A stretch of DNA of 64,000 nucleotides from Metallyticus violacea (taxonomy: Eukaryota; Arthropoda; Insecta; Mantodea; Metallyticidae): positions 30,184,001-30,248,000 of the forward strand of contig CM060831.1 of assembly GCA_030762175.1 (NCBI GenBank), written 5' to 3'. The position numbers were made by a program, and so were the translations under genes. Positions within the stretch are counted from its first letter, which is position 1; every line of letters begins with the position of its first letter. Shown one piece after another: positions 1 through 10,178 of this stretch. The notes under the pieces were generated by a model that did not search any database, was not told where the DNA came from, and saw only the letters and a list, made by a program, of their open reading frames with translations.

Positions 1-9
1 CTATCTTCA

Positions 10-60
10 GCACATGCTATTGTTTCAATAGAGCCAATATGTTTTTCACATTACATGTGC
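10..60. repeat. Box 1: 51-bp nested-dyad element, first copy in the unit
   Basis: GCACATG (10-16) is the reverse complement of CATGTGC (54-60). A perfect hairpin, CTATTG-TTT-CAATAG (17-31), directly abuts the left arm. The remaining 22 bases (32-53) are AT-rich. The same layout with identical spacing occurs at 426-476, and 46 of 51 bases match. The element recurs in nearly every unit at this offset. Function is unknown. It could be a protein-binding dyad, a structure at which exchange starts, or simply the best-preserved part of an old internal duplication. Confidence 0.8.
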
Positions 61-225
61 AGTTCTTAAGCATGACCTTGTAAATGAAATTGTGTCTTCG
101 ACTAATATGGAAACTGGAGCAATTAGCAGTATATGTGCCATAAGTAAACAGAACATTGTTTTCAATTGGAGATGCTATATTCTCTACTGTAATTCACATC
201 GAGATTTTAAGCACATTATAACCCT

Positions 226-245
226 ACTATATCATTGGATATAGT
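226..245. repeat. AT-rich dyad ACTATAT-N6-ATATAGT
   Basis: A 7-bp perfect inverted repeat (226-232 and 239-245) surrounds the loop CATTGG. It overlaps a second dyad, GATATA-GT-TATATC (238-251), so the two stems are mutually exclusive. The element recurs in every unit at this offset. A few units change the loop, for example TATTATTGG near 30770, 35520 and 54517. It could bend or extrude easily, but short AT palindromes are common in AT-rich DNA, so a specific role is not shown. Confidence 0.6.
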
Positions 246-297
246 TATATCTGAAAGTTCCAATAAATGTGCAAATGGTTTGGCGTCATCTCATAAA

Positions 298-308
298 TTT
301 TCAAAAAA
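298..308. other. A-tract TTTTCAAAAAA next to the GC-rich island
   Basis: Four Ts, a C and six As lie about 24 bp before the hairpin island in the first unit and at the same place in most others. One A is lost in units starting 45473 and 52255. Tracts of this kind can curve DNA and disfavour nucleosomes, which would be compatible with a fixed linker position. That is inference only. Confidence 0.45.
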
Positions 309-331
309 CGGTGTGATAATTTCATCTTGGA

Positions 332-384
332 GGCGATATTCGCGGACGGTGGATCGCCACAGTTAATGGCGGGAGGGTGCCATT
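332..384. repeat. GC-rich island with two adjacent inverted repeats
   Basis: The first inverted repeat is GGCGAT (332-337) and ATCGCC (353-358) around a 15-base loop. The second is AATGGC (365-370) and GCCATT (379-384) around GGGAGGGT. Both stems are perfect 6-bp pairs and six bases separate them. Hand count gives 32 G or C in 53 bases against about 34% for the whole unit, and the island holds most of the CpG sites of the unit. It recurs in every unit with few substitutions. Those I noticed are mostly outside the stems or at CpG sites, for example 29529 (C to T), 32946 (C to T) and 24765 (G to A). It might be a binding site or a cruciform-prone element, with no direct evidence for either. Confidence 0.75.
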
Positions 385-425
385 GCAATTCCTATACAAA
401 TTTAGTGTTTGAAATCAATTCCTTC

Positions 426-476
426 GCACATGCTATTGTTTCAATAGTGCCAAAACGATTTTCAAATTACATGTGC
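426..476. repeat. Box 2: 51-bp nested-dyad element, second copy in the unit
   Basis: GCACATG lies at 426-432, the hairpin CTATTG-TTT-CAATAG at 433-447 and CATGTGC at 470-476, giving the same 22-base gap as box 1. The five differences from box 1 all fall in the gap (32-53 against 448-469), so neither dyad is altered. The homology continues more weakly on both sides, roughly 411-537 against 675-679 joined to 1-122. For example, GAAATCAATTCC matches GAAATCTATC on the left, and GTGGAAATGGA matches ATGGAAACTGGA on the right. The spacing of the two boxes is 416 and 263 bp around the unit. Confidence 0.8.
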
Positions 477-1357
477 AACTCCTTAAAAATTATAAGTGAT
501 GGAATAGTGCATTCCGTTTATAGTGGAAATGGACATATATTTTTTCATAAAATTCTAAGTATGGACATACAATTATGCATCAAAATGTGGGAAACTATCT
601 TCACTGCATTTCCAAATTTCACATGTTTTCCATATAAATTGGCTGGTTCAAAGCAAATTGAAAATGATGAGGTTGAAATCTATCTTCAGCACATGCTATT
701 GTTTCAATAGAGCCAAAATGTTTTTAACATTACATGTGCAGTTCTTAAGTATGACCGTGTAAATGAAATTGTGTCTTCGACTAATATGGAAACTGGAGCA
801 ATAAGCAGTATATGTGCCATAAGTAAACAGAACATTGTTTTCAATTGGAGATGCTATATTCTCTACTGTAATTCACATCGAGATTTTAAGCACATTATAA
901 CCCTACTATATCATTGGATATAGTTATATCTGAAAGTTCCAATAAATGTGCAAATGGTTTGGCGTCATCTCATAAATTTTCAAAAAACGGTGTGATAATT
1001 TCATCTTGGAGGCGATATTCGCGGACGGTGGATCGCCACAGTTAATGGCGGGAGGGTGCCATTGCAATTCCTATACAAATTTAGTGTTTGAAATCAATTC
1101 CTTCGCACATGCTATTGTTTCAATAGTGCCAAAACAATTTTCAAATTACATGTGCAACTCCTTAAAAATTATAAGTGATGGAATAGTGCATTCCATTTCA
1201 GTGGAAATGGACATATATTTTTTCATAAAATTCTAAGTATGGACATACAATTATGCATCAAAATGTGCGAAACTATCTTCACTGCATTTCCAAATTTCAC
1301 ATGTTTTCCATATAAATTGGCTGGTTCAAAGCAAATTGAAAATGATGAGGTTGAAAT

Positions 1358-2036
1358 CTATCTTCAGCACATGCTATTGTTTCAATAGAGCCAATATGTT
1401 TTTCACATTACATGTGCAGTTCTTAAGTATGACCTTGTAAATGAAATTGTGTCTTCGACTAATATGGAAACTGGAGCAATAAGCAGTATATGAGCTATAA
1501 GTAAACAGAACATTGTTTTCAATTGGAGATGCTATATTCTCTACTGTAATTCACATCGAGATTTTAAGCATATTATAACCCTACTATATCATTGGATATA
1601 GTTATATCTGAAAGTTCCAATAAATGTGCAAATGGTTTGGCGTCATCTCATAAATTTTCAAAAAACGGTGTGATAATTTCATCTTGGAGGCGATATTCGC
1701 TGACGGTGGATCGCCACAGTTAATGGCGGGAGGGTGCCATTGCAATTCCTATACAAATTTAGTGTTTGAAATCAATTCCTTCGCACATGCTATTGTTTCA
1801 ATAGTGCCAAAACGATTTTCAAATTACATGTGCAACTCCTTAAAAATTATAAGTGATGGAATAGTGCATTCCGTTTATAGTGGAAATGGACCTATATTTT
1901 TTCATAAAATTCTAAGTATGGACATACAATTATTCATCAAAATGTGCGAAACTATCTTCACTGCATTTCCAAATTTCACATGTTTTCCATATAAATTGGC
2001 TGGTTCAAAGCAAATTGAAAATGATGAGGTTGAAAT
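1358..2036 (+). repeat. Example of class P unit (GGACCTATA, TTATTCATC)
   Basis: Class P units share GGACCTATA for GGACATATA and TTATTCATC for TTATGCATC. Most also have CGCTGACGG in the island, TATGAGCTATAAGT and AGCATATTATA in the first arm. They are units 3, 6, 7, 25, 28, 29, 46, 47, 54, 58, 59, 84, 88 and 92. Many are followed by a unit with CTTCAACAC, AGCAATATATG and GAGAAGCT, so the class behaves as a linked two-unit cassette. Confidence 0.85.
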
Positions 2037-2714
2037 CTATCTTCAACACATGCTATTGTTTCAATAGAGCCAATATATTTTTCACATTACATGTGCAGTT
2101 CTTAAGTATGACCGTGTAAATGAAATTGTGTCTTCGACTAATATGGAAACTGGAGCAATAAGCAATATATGTGCCATAAGTAAACAGAACATTGTTTTCA
2201 ATTGGAGAAGCTATATTCTCTACTGTAATTCACATCGAGATTTTAAGCACATTATAACCCTACTATATCATTGGATATAGTTATATCTGAAAGTTCCAAT
2301 AAATGTGCAAATGGTTTGGCGTCATCTCATAAATTTTCAAAAAACGGTGTGATAATTTCATCTTGGAGGCGATATTCGCGGACGGTGGATCGCCACAGTT
2401 AATGGCGGGAGGGTGCCATTGCAATTCCTATACAAATTTAGTGTTTGAAATCAATTCCTTCGCACATGCTATTGTTTCAATAGTGTCAAAACGATTTTCA
2501 AATTACATGTGCCACTCCTTAAAATTATAAGTGATGGAATAGTGCATTCCATTTATAGTGGAAATGGACATATATTTTTTCATAAAATTCTAAGTATGGA
2601 CATACAATTATGCATCAAAATGTGCGAAACTATCTTCACTGCATTTCCAAATTTCACATGTTTTCCATATAAATTGGCTGCTTCAAAGCAAATTGAAAAT
2701 GATGAGGTTGAAAT
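2037..2714 (+). repeat. Example of class B unit (678 bp, linked four-site haplotype)
   Basis: Class B units share GTGTCAAAAC, GCCACTCC, four As instead of five in the run after CTT, and TTCCATTTAT. They are units 4, 10, 12, 15, 18, 20, 22, 26, 32, 33, 49, 51, 56, 61, 67, 68, 70, 77, 78, 80, 83 and 94. Most also have GTTTGTAATC before box 2, though this unit does not. The one-base loss breaks the long open frame in every one of them, so 22 of 94 units could not encode the 127-residue product. Confidence 0.85.
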
Positions 2715-5700
2715 CTATCTTCAGCACATGCTATTGTTTCAATAGAGCCAATATGTTTTTCACATTACATGTGCAGTTCTTAAGCATGACCTTGTAAATG
2801 AAATTGTGTCTTCGACTAATATGGAAACTGGAGCAATTAGCAGTATATGTGCCATAAGTAAACAGAACATTGTTTTCAATTGGAGATGCTATATTCTCTA
2901 CTGTAATTCACATCGAGATTTTAAGCACATTATAACCCTACTATATCATTGGATATAGTTATATCTGAAAGTTCCAATAAATGTGCAAATGGTTTGGCGT
3001 CATCTCATAAATTTTCAAAAAACGGTGTGATAATTTCATCTTGGAGGCGATATTCGCGGACGGTGGATCGCCACAGTTAATGGCGGGAGGGTGTCATTGC
3101 AATTCCTATACAAATTTAGTGTTTGAAATCAATTCCTTCGCACATGCTATTGTTTCAATAGTGCCAAAACGATTTTCAAATTACATGTGCAACTCCTTAA
3201 AAATTATAAGTGATGGAATAGTGCATTCCATTTATAGTGGAAATGGACATATATTTTTTCATAAAATTCTAAGTATGGACATACAATTATGCATCAAAAT
3301 GTGCGAAACTATCTTCACTGCATTTCCAAATTTCACATGTTTTCCATATAAATTGGCTGGTTCAAAGCAAATTGAAAATGATGAGGTTGAAATCTATCTT
3401 CAGCACATGCTATTGTTTCAATAGAGCCAATATGTTTTTCACATTACATGTGCAGTTCTTAAGTATGACCTTGTAAATGAAATTGTGTCTTCGACTAATA
3501 TGGAAACTGGAGCAATAAGCAGTATATGAGCTATAAGTAAACAGAACATTGTTTTCAATTGGAGATGCTATATTCTCTACTGTAATTCACATCGAGATTT
3601 TAAGCATATTATAACCCTATTATATCATTGGATATAGTTATATCTGAAAGTTCCAATAAATGTGCAAATGGTTTGGCGTCATCTCATAAATTTTCAAAAA
3701 ACGGTGTGATAATTTCATCTTGGAGGCGATATTCGCTGACGGTGGATCGCCACAGTTAATGGCGGGAGGGTGCCATTGCAATTCCTATACAAATTTAGTG
3801 TTTGAAATCAATTCCTTCGCACATGCTATTGTTTCAATAGTGCCAAAACGATTTTCAAATTACATGTGCAACTCCTTAAAAATTATAAGTCATGGAATAG
3901 TGCATTCCGTTTATAGTGGAAATGGACCTATATTTTTTCATAAAATTCTAAGTATGGACATACAATTATTCATCAAAATGTGCGAAACTATCTTCACTGC
4001 ATTTCCAAATTTCACATGTTTTCCATATAAATTGGCTGGTTCAAAGCAAATTGAAAATGATGAGGTTGAAATCTATCTTCAGCACATGCTATTGTTTCAA
4101 TAGAGCCAATATGTTTTTCACATTACATGTGCAGTTCTTAAGTATGACCTTGTAAATGAAATTGTGTCTTCGACTAATATGGAAACTGGAGCAATAAGCA
4201 GTATATGAGCTATAAGTAAACAGAACATTGTTTTCAATTGGAGATGCTATATTCTCTACTGTAATTCACATCGAGATTTTAAGCATATTATAACCCTACT
4301 ATATCATTGGATATAGTTATATCTGAAAGTTCCAATAAATGTGCAAATGGTTTGGCGTCATCTCATAAATTTTCAAAAAACGGTGTGATAATTTCATCTT
4401 GGAGGCGATATTCGCTGACGGTGGATCGCCACAGTTAATGGCGGGAGGGTGCCATTGCAATTCCTATACAAATTTAGTGTTTGAAATCAATTCCTTCGCA
4501 CATGCTATTGTTTCAATAGTGCCAAAACGATTTTCAAATTGCATGTGCAACTCCTTAAAAATTATAAGTGATGGAATAGTGCATTCCGTTTATAGTGGAA
4601 ATGGACCTATATTTTTTCATAAAATTCTAAGTATGGACATACAATTATTCATCAAAATGTGCGAAACTATCTTCACTGCATTTCCAAATTTCACATGTTT
4701 TCCATATAAATTGGCTGGTTCAAAGCAAATTGAAAATGATGAGGTTGAAATCTATCTTCAACACATGCTATTGTATCAATAGAGCCAATATGTTTTTCAC
4801 ATTACATGTGCAGTTCATAAGTATGACCTTGTAAATGAAATTGTGTCTTCGACTAATATGGAAACTGGAGCAATAAGCAATGTATGTGCCATAAGTAATC
4901 AGAACATTGTTTTCAATTGGAGAAGCTATATTCTCTACTGTAATTCACATCGAGATTTTAAGCACATTATAACCCTACTATATCATTGGATATAGTTATA
5001 TCTGAAAGTTCCAATAAATGTGCAAATGGTTTGGCGTCATCTCATAAATTTTCAAAAAACGGTGTGATAATTTCATCTTGGAGGCGATATTCGCGGACGG
5101 TGGATCGCCACAGTTAATGGCGGGAGGGTGCCATTGCAATTCCTATACAAATTTAGTGTTTGAAATCAATTCCTTCGCACATGCTATTGTTTCAATAGTG
5201 CCAAAACGATTTTCAAATTACATGTGCAACTCCTTAAAAATTATAAGTGATGGAATAGTGCATTCCATTTATAGTGGAAATGGACATATATTTTTTCATA
5301 AAATTCTAAGTATGGACATACAATTATGCATCAAAATGTGCGAAACTATCTTCACTGCATTTCCAAATTTCACATGTTTTCCATATAAATTGGTTGGTTC
5401 AAAGCAAATTGAAAATGATGAGGTTGAAATCTATCTTCAGCACATGCTATTGTTTCAATAGAGCCAATATGTTTTTCACATTACATGTGCAGTTCTTAAG
5501 TATGACCTTGTAAATGAAATTGTGTCTTCGACTAATATGGAAACTGGAGCAATAAGCAATATATGTGCCATAAGTAAACAGAACATTGTTTTCAATTGGA
5601 GAAGCTATATTCTCTACTGTAATTCACATCGAGATTTTAAGCATATTATAACCCTACTATATCATTGGATATAGTTATATCTGAAAGTTCCAATAAATGT

Positions 5701-6787
5701 GCAAATGGTTTGGCGTCATCTCATAAATTTTCAAAAAACGGTGTGATAATTTCATCTTGGAGGCGATATTCGCGGACGGTGGATCGCCACAGTTAATGGC
5801 GGGAGGGTGCCATTGCAATTTCAATACAAATTTAGTGTATGAAATCAATTCCTTCGCACATGCTATTGTTTCAATAGTGCCAAAACGATTTTCAAATTAC
5901 ATGTGCAACTCCTTAAAAATTATAAGTGATGGAATAGTGCATTCCATTTATAGTGGAAATGGACATATATTTTTTCATAAAATTCTAAGTATGGACATAC
6001 AATTATGCATCAAAATGTGCGAAACTATCTTCACTGCATTTCCAAATTTCACATGTTTTCCATATAAATTGGCTGGTTCAAAGCAAATTGAAAATGATGA
6101 GGTTGAAATCTATCTTCAGCACATGCTATTGTTTCAATAGAGCCAATATGTTTTTCACATTACATGTGCAGTTCTTAAGTATGACCTTGTAAATGAAATT
6201 GTGTCTTCGACTAATATGGAAACTGGAGCAATAAGCAGTATATGAGCTATAAATAAACAGAACATTGTTTTCAATTGGAGATGCTATATTCTCTACTGTA
6301 ATTCACATCGAGATTTTAAGCACATTATAATCTTACTATATCATTGGATATAGTTATATCTGAAAGTTCCAATAAATGTGCAAATGGTTTGGCGTCATCT
6401 CATAAATTTTCAAAAAACGGTGTGATAATTTCATCTTGGAGGCGATATTCGCGGACGGTGGATCGCCACAGTTAATGGCGGGAGGGTGCCATTGCAATTC
6501 CTATACAAATTTAGTGTTTGTAATCAATTCCTTCGCACATGCTATTGTTTCAATAGTGTCAAAACGATTTTCAAATTACATGTGCCACTCCTTAAAATTA
6601 TAAGTGATGGAATAGTGCATTCCATTTATAGTGGAAATGGACATATATTTTTTCATAAAATTCTAAGTATGGACATACAATTATGCATCAAAATGTGCGA
6701 AACTATCTTCACTGCATTTCCAAATTTCACATGTTTTCCATATAAATTGGCTGGTTCAAAGCAAATTGAAAATGATGAGGTTGAAAT

Positions 6788-8143
6788 CTATCTTCAGCAC
6801 ATGCTATTGTTTCAATAGAGCCAATATGTTTTTCACATTACATGTGCAGTTCTTAAGTATGACCTTGTAAATGAAATTGTGTCTTCGACTAATATGGAAA
6901 CTGGAGCAATAAGCAATATATGTGCCATAAGTAAACAGAACATTGTTTTCAATTGGAGAAGCTATATTCTCTACTGTAATTCACATCGAGATTTTAAGCA
7001 TATTATAACCCTACTATATCATTGGATATAGTTATATCTGAAAGTTCCAATAAATGTGCAAATGGTTTGGCGTCATCTCATAAATTTTCAAAAAACGGTG
7101 TGATAATTTCATCTTGGAGGCGATATTCGCGGACGGTGGATCGCCACAGTTAATGGCGGGAGGGTGCCATTGCAATTTCAATACAAATTTAGTGTTTGAA
7201 ATCAATTCCTTCGCACATGCTATTGTTTCAATAGTGCCAAAACGATTTTCAAATTACATGTGCAACTCCTTAAAAATTATAAGTGATGGAATAGTGCATT
7301 CCATTTATAGTGGAAATGGACATATATTTTTTCATAAAATTCTAAGTATGGACATACAATTATGCATCAAAATGTGCGAAACTATCTTCACTGCATTTCC
7401 AAATTTCACATGTTTTCCATATAAATTGGCTGGTTCAAAGCAAATTGAAAATGATGAGGTTGAAATCTATCTTCAGCACATGCTATTGTTTCAATAGAGC
7501 CAATATGTTTTTCACATTACATGTGCAGTTCTTAAGTATGACCTTGTAAATGAAATTGTGTCTTCGACTAATATGGAAACTGGAGCAATAAGCAGTATAT
7601 GAGCTATAAATAAACAGAACATTGTTTTCAATTGGAGATGCTATATTCTCTACTGTAATTCACATCGAGATTTTAAGCACATTATAATCTTACTATATCA
7701 TTGGATATAGTTATATCTGAAAGTTCCAATAAATGTGCAAATGGTTTGGCGTCATCTCATAAATTTTCAAAAAACGGTGTGATAATTTCATCTTGGAGGC
7801 GATATTCGCGGACGGTGGATCGCCACAGTTAATGGCGGGAGGGTGCCATTGCAATTCCTATACAAATTTAGTGTTTGTAATCAATTCCTTCGCACATGCT
7901 ATTGTTTCAATAGTGTCAAAACGATTTTCAAATACATGTGCCACTCCTTAAAATTATAAGTGATGGAATAGTGCATTCCATTTATAGTGGAAATGGACAT
8001 ATATTTTTTCATAAAATTCTAAGTATGGACATACAATTATGCATCAAAATGTGCGAAACTATCTTCACTGCATTTCCAAATTTCACATGTTTTCCATATA
8101 AATTGGCTGCTTCAAAGCAAATTGAAAATGATGAGGTTGAAAT
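6788..8143 (+). repeat. Segment 2: units 11-12, local two-unit duplication of units 9-10
   Basis: Unit starts are 6788 and 7467. Unit 11 repeats the rare AATTTCAATACA mark of unit 9, and unit 12 repeats the class B and ATAATCTTAC marks of unit 10, at an offset of 1,357 bp. Unit 12 has lost a further base (CAAATACATG near 7930), making it 677 bp. Unit 9 differs by GTGTATGAAATC. This pair is absent from the right copy of the block, so it was gained after the large duplication or lost from the other side. Confidence 0.8.
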
Positions 8144-10178
8144 CTATCTTCAGCACATGCTATTGTTTCAATAGAGCCAATATGTTTTTCACATTACATG
8201 TGCAGTTCTTAAGCATGACCTTGTAAATGAAATTGTGTCTTCGACTAATATGGAAACTGGAGCAATTAGCAGTATATGTGCCATAAGTAAACAGAACATT
8301 GTTTTCAATTGGAGATGCTATATTCTCTACTGTAATTCACATCGAGATTTTAAGCACATTATAACCCTACTATATCATTGGATATAGTTATATCTGAAAG
8401 TTCCAATAAATGTGCAAATGGTTTGGCGTCATCTCATAAATTTTCAAAAAACGGTGTGATAATTTCATCTTGGAGGCGATATTCGCGGACGGTGGATCGC
8501 CACAGTTAATGGCGGGAGGGTGCCATTGCAATTCCTATACAAATTTAGTGTTTGAAATCAATTCCTTCGCACATGCTATTGTTTCAATAGTGCCAAAACG
8601 ATTTTCAAATTACATGTGCAACTCCTTAAAAATTATAAGTGATGGAATAGTGCATTCCGTTTATAGTGGAAATGGACATATATTTTTTCATAAAATTCTA
8701 AGTATGGACATACAATTATGCATCAAAATGTGGGAAACTATCTTCACTGCATTTCCAAATTTCACATGTTTTCCATATAAATTGGCTGGTTCAAAGCAAA
8801 TTGAAAATGATGAGGTTGAAATCTATCTTCAGCACATGCTATTGTTTCAATAGAGCCAATATGTTTTTAACATTACATGTGCAGTTCTTAAGTATGACCT
8901 TGTAAATGAAATTGTGTCTTCGACTAATATGGAAAATGGAGCAATAAGCAGTATATGAGCTATAAATAAACAGAACATTGTTTTCAATTGGAGATGCTAT
9001 ATTCTCTACTGTAATTCACATCGAGATTTTAAGCACATTATAACCCTACTATATCATTGGATATAGTTATATCTGAAAGTTCCAATAAATGTGCAAATGG
9101 TTTGGCGTCATCTCATAAATTTTCAAAAAACGGTGTGATAATTTCATCTTGGAGGCGATATTCGCGGACGGTGGATCGCCACAGTTAATGGCGGGAGGGT
9201 GCCATTGCAATTCCTATACAAATTTAGTGTTTGTAATCAATTCCTTCGCACATGCTATTGTTTCAATAGTGTCAAAACGATTTTCAAATTACATGTGCAA
9301 CTCCTTAAAAATTATAAGTGATGAAATAGTGCATTCCGTTTATAGTGGAAATGGACATATATTTTTTCATAAAATTCTAAGTATGTACATACAGTTATGC
9401 ATCAAAATGTGGGAAACTATCTTCACTGCATTTCTATTTTTCAAATGTTTCAATATTAATTGGCTGGTTCAAAGGAAATTGAAAATGTTGAGGTTGAAAT
9501 CTAACTTCATCACATGCTATTGTTTCAATAGAGCCAATATGTTTTTCACATTACATGTGCAGTTCTTAAGTATGACCTTGTAAATGAAATTGTGTCTTCG
9601 ACTAATATGGAAACTGGAGCAATAAGCAGTATATGTGCCATAAGTAAACAGAACATTATTTTCAATTGGAGATGCTATATTCTCTACTGTAATTCACATC
9701 GAGATTTTAAGCACATTATAACCCTACTATATCATTGGATATAGTTATATCTGAAAGTTCCAATAAATGTGCAAATGGTTTGGCGTCATCTCATAAATTT
9801 TCAAAAAACGGTGTGATAATTTCATCTTGGAGGCGATATTCGCGGACGGTGGATCGCCACAGTTAATGGCGGGAGGGTGCCATTGCAATTCCTATACAAA
9901 TTTAGTGTTTGTAATCAATTCCTTCGCACATGCTATTGTTTCAATAGTGTCAAAACGATTTTCAAATTACATGTGCCACTCCTTAAAATTATAAGTGATG
10001 GAATAGTGCATTCCATTTATAGTGGAAATGGACATATATTTTTTCATAAAATTCTAAGTATGGACATACAGTTATGCATCAAAATGTGCGAAACTATCTT
10101 CACTGCATTTCCAAATTTCACATGTTTTCCATATAAATTGGCTGGTTCAAAGCAAATTGAAAATGATGAGATTGAAAT
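8144..10178 (+). repeat. Segment 3: units 13-15, including one with a divergent patch
   Basis: Unit starts are 8144, 8823 and 9501. Unit 13 matches unit 1 in its marks (CTTAAGCATG, CAATTAGC, TGTGGGAAAC). Unit 14 carries a cluster of substitutions at about 9430-9515 shared only with the unit starting 29862. Unit 15 is class B. Unit 14 is 678 bp, and its one-base loss extends the open frame to 144 codons. Confidence 0.85.
9428..9515 (+). repeat. Divergent patch in unit 14
   Basis: Within one unit that otherwise follows the consensus, roughly 85 bases carry about a dozen differences. Examples are TTTCTATTTTTC for TTTCCAAATTTC, GTTTCAATATTAATTGG for GTTTTCCATATAAATTGG, AAAGGAAATT for AAAGCAAATT, ATGTTGAGG for ATGATGAGG and CTAACTTCATC for CTATCTTCAGC. 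Elsewhere, units differ by a handful of changes over 679 bp. A clustered tract suggests conversion from a diverged relative of this satellite, or a surviving old unit. The same patch, apart from its last few bases, appears near 30467-30540. Confidence 0.8.

Larger units (their letters stand above)
1..679 (+). repeat. Reference satellite unit (unit 1), 679 bp
   Basis: This is the first complete unit and the coordinate frame for all sub-elements. G+C is about 34% by hand count (230 of 679), with a GC-rich island at 332-384 of about 60%. In order it contains box 1 (10-60), a diverged arm (61-220), an AT dyad (226-245), an A-tract (298-308), the twin-hairpin island (332-384), box 2 (426-476) and a second diverged arm up to 679. 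Class marks of this unit are CTTAAGCATG near 70, CAATTAGC near 120 and TGTGGGAAAC near 590. The choice of starting base is arbitrary because the array has no visible end. Confidence 0.95.
327..710 (+). other. Recurring 127-codon open frame, probably not a gene
   Basis: An open frame runs from TTG at 327 to TAG at 710, crossing into the next unit. The same frame is complete in 61 of 94 units. The first ATG lies 39 codons' worth of bases downstream (366). I recognise no domain, signal peptide or membrane pattern in the translation. In the other units it is broken by the class B one-base deletion, by TGCTAAAC stops in five units, or by other one-base losses. Recurrent differences mostly change residues: Val/Ile at codon 64, His/Pro near 70, Cys/Phe near 84, Cys/Trp near 88 and Gly/Ala near 105. 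Synonymous ones are fewer. That is not how a protein under purifying selection varies. I read it as a chance open frame copied with the satellite. Confidence 0.8.
1..6787 (+). repeat. Segment 1: units 1-10, left copy of a 10-unit block
   Basis: Unit starts are 1, 680, 1358, 2037, 2715, 3394, 4073, 4752, 5431 and 6110. Classes in order are A, A with a one-base loss near 1198, P, B, A, P, P, A, A, B. The P units carry CGCTGACGG in the island, GGACCTATA and TTATTCATC. Unit 9 has AATTTCAATACA in place of AATTCCTATACA. The order, the private marks (ATAAGTCATGG at about 3885, AAATTGCATG at about 4538, TTGGTTGG at about 5391) and the deletions all recur in segment 5 at a constant offset of 14,928 bp. 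Confidence 0.9.

Noticed and set aside
258..275. AATAAA in CCAATAAATGTG as a polyadenylation signal
   Set aside because: The hexamer is expected by chance in AT-rich DNA, and no transcript or gene is evident.
326..380. Ribosome-binding-like GGAGG near TTG and GGGAGGGTG in the island
   Set aside because: These belong to the GC-rich island. In a eukaryotic satellite they have no translational meaning, and no coding frame follows.
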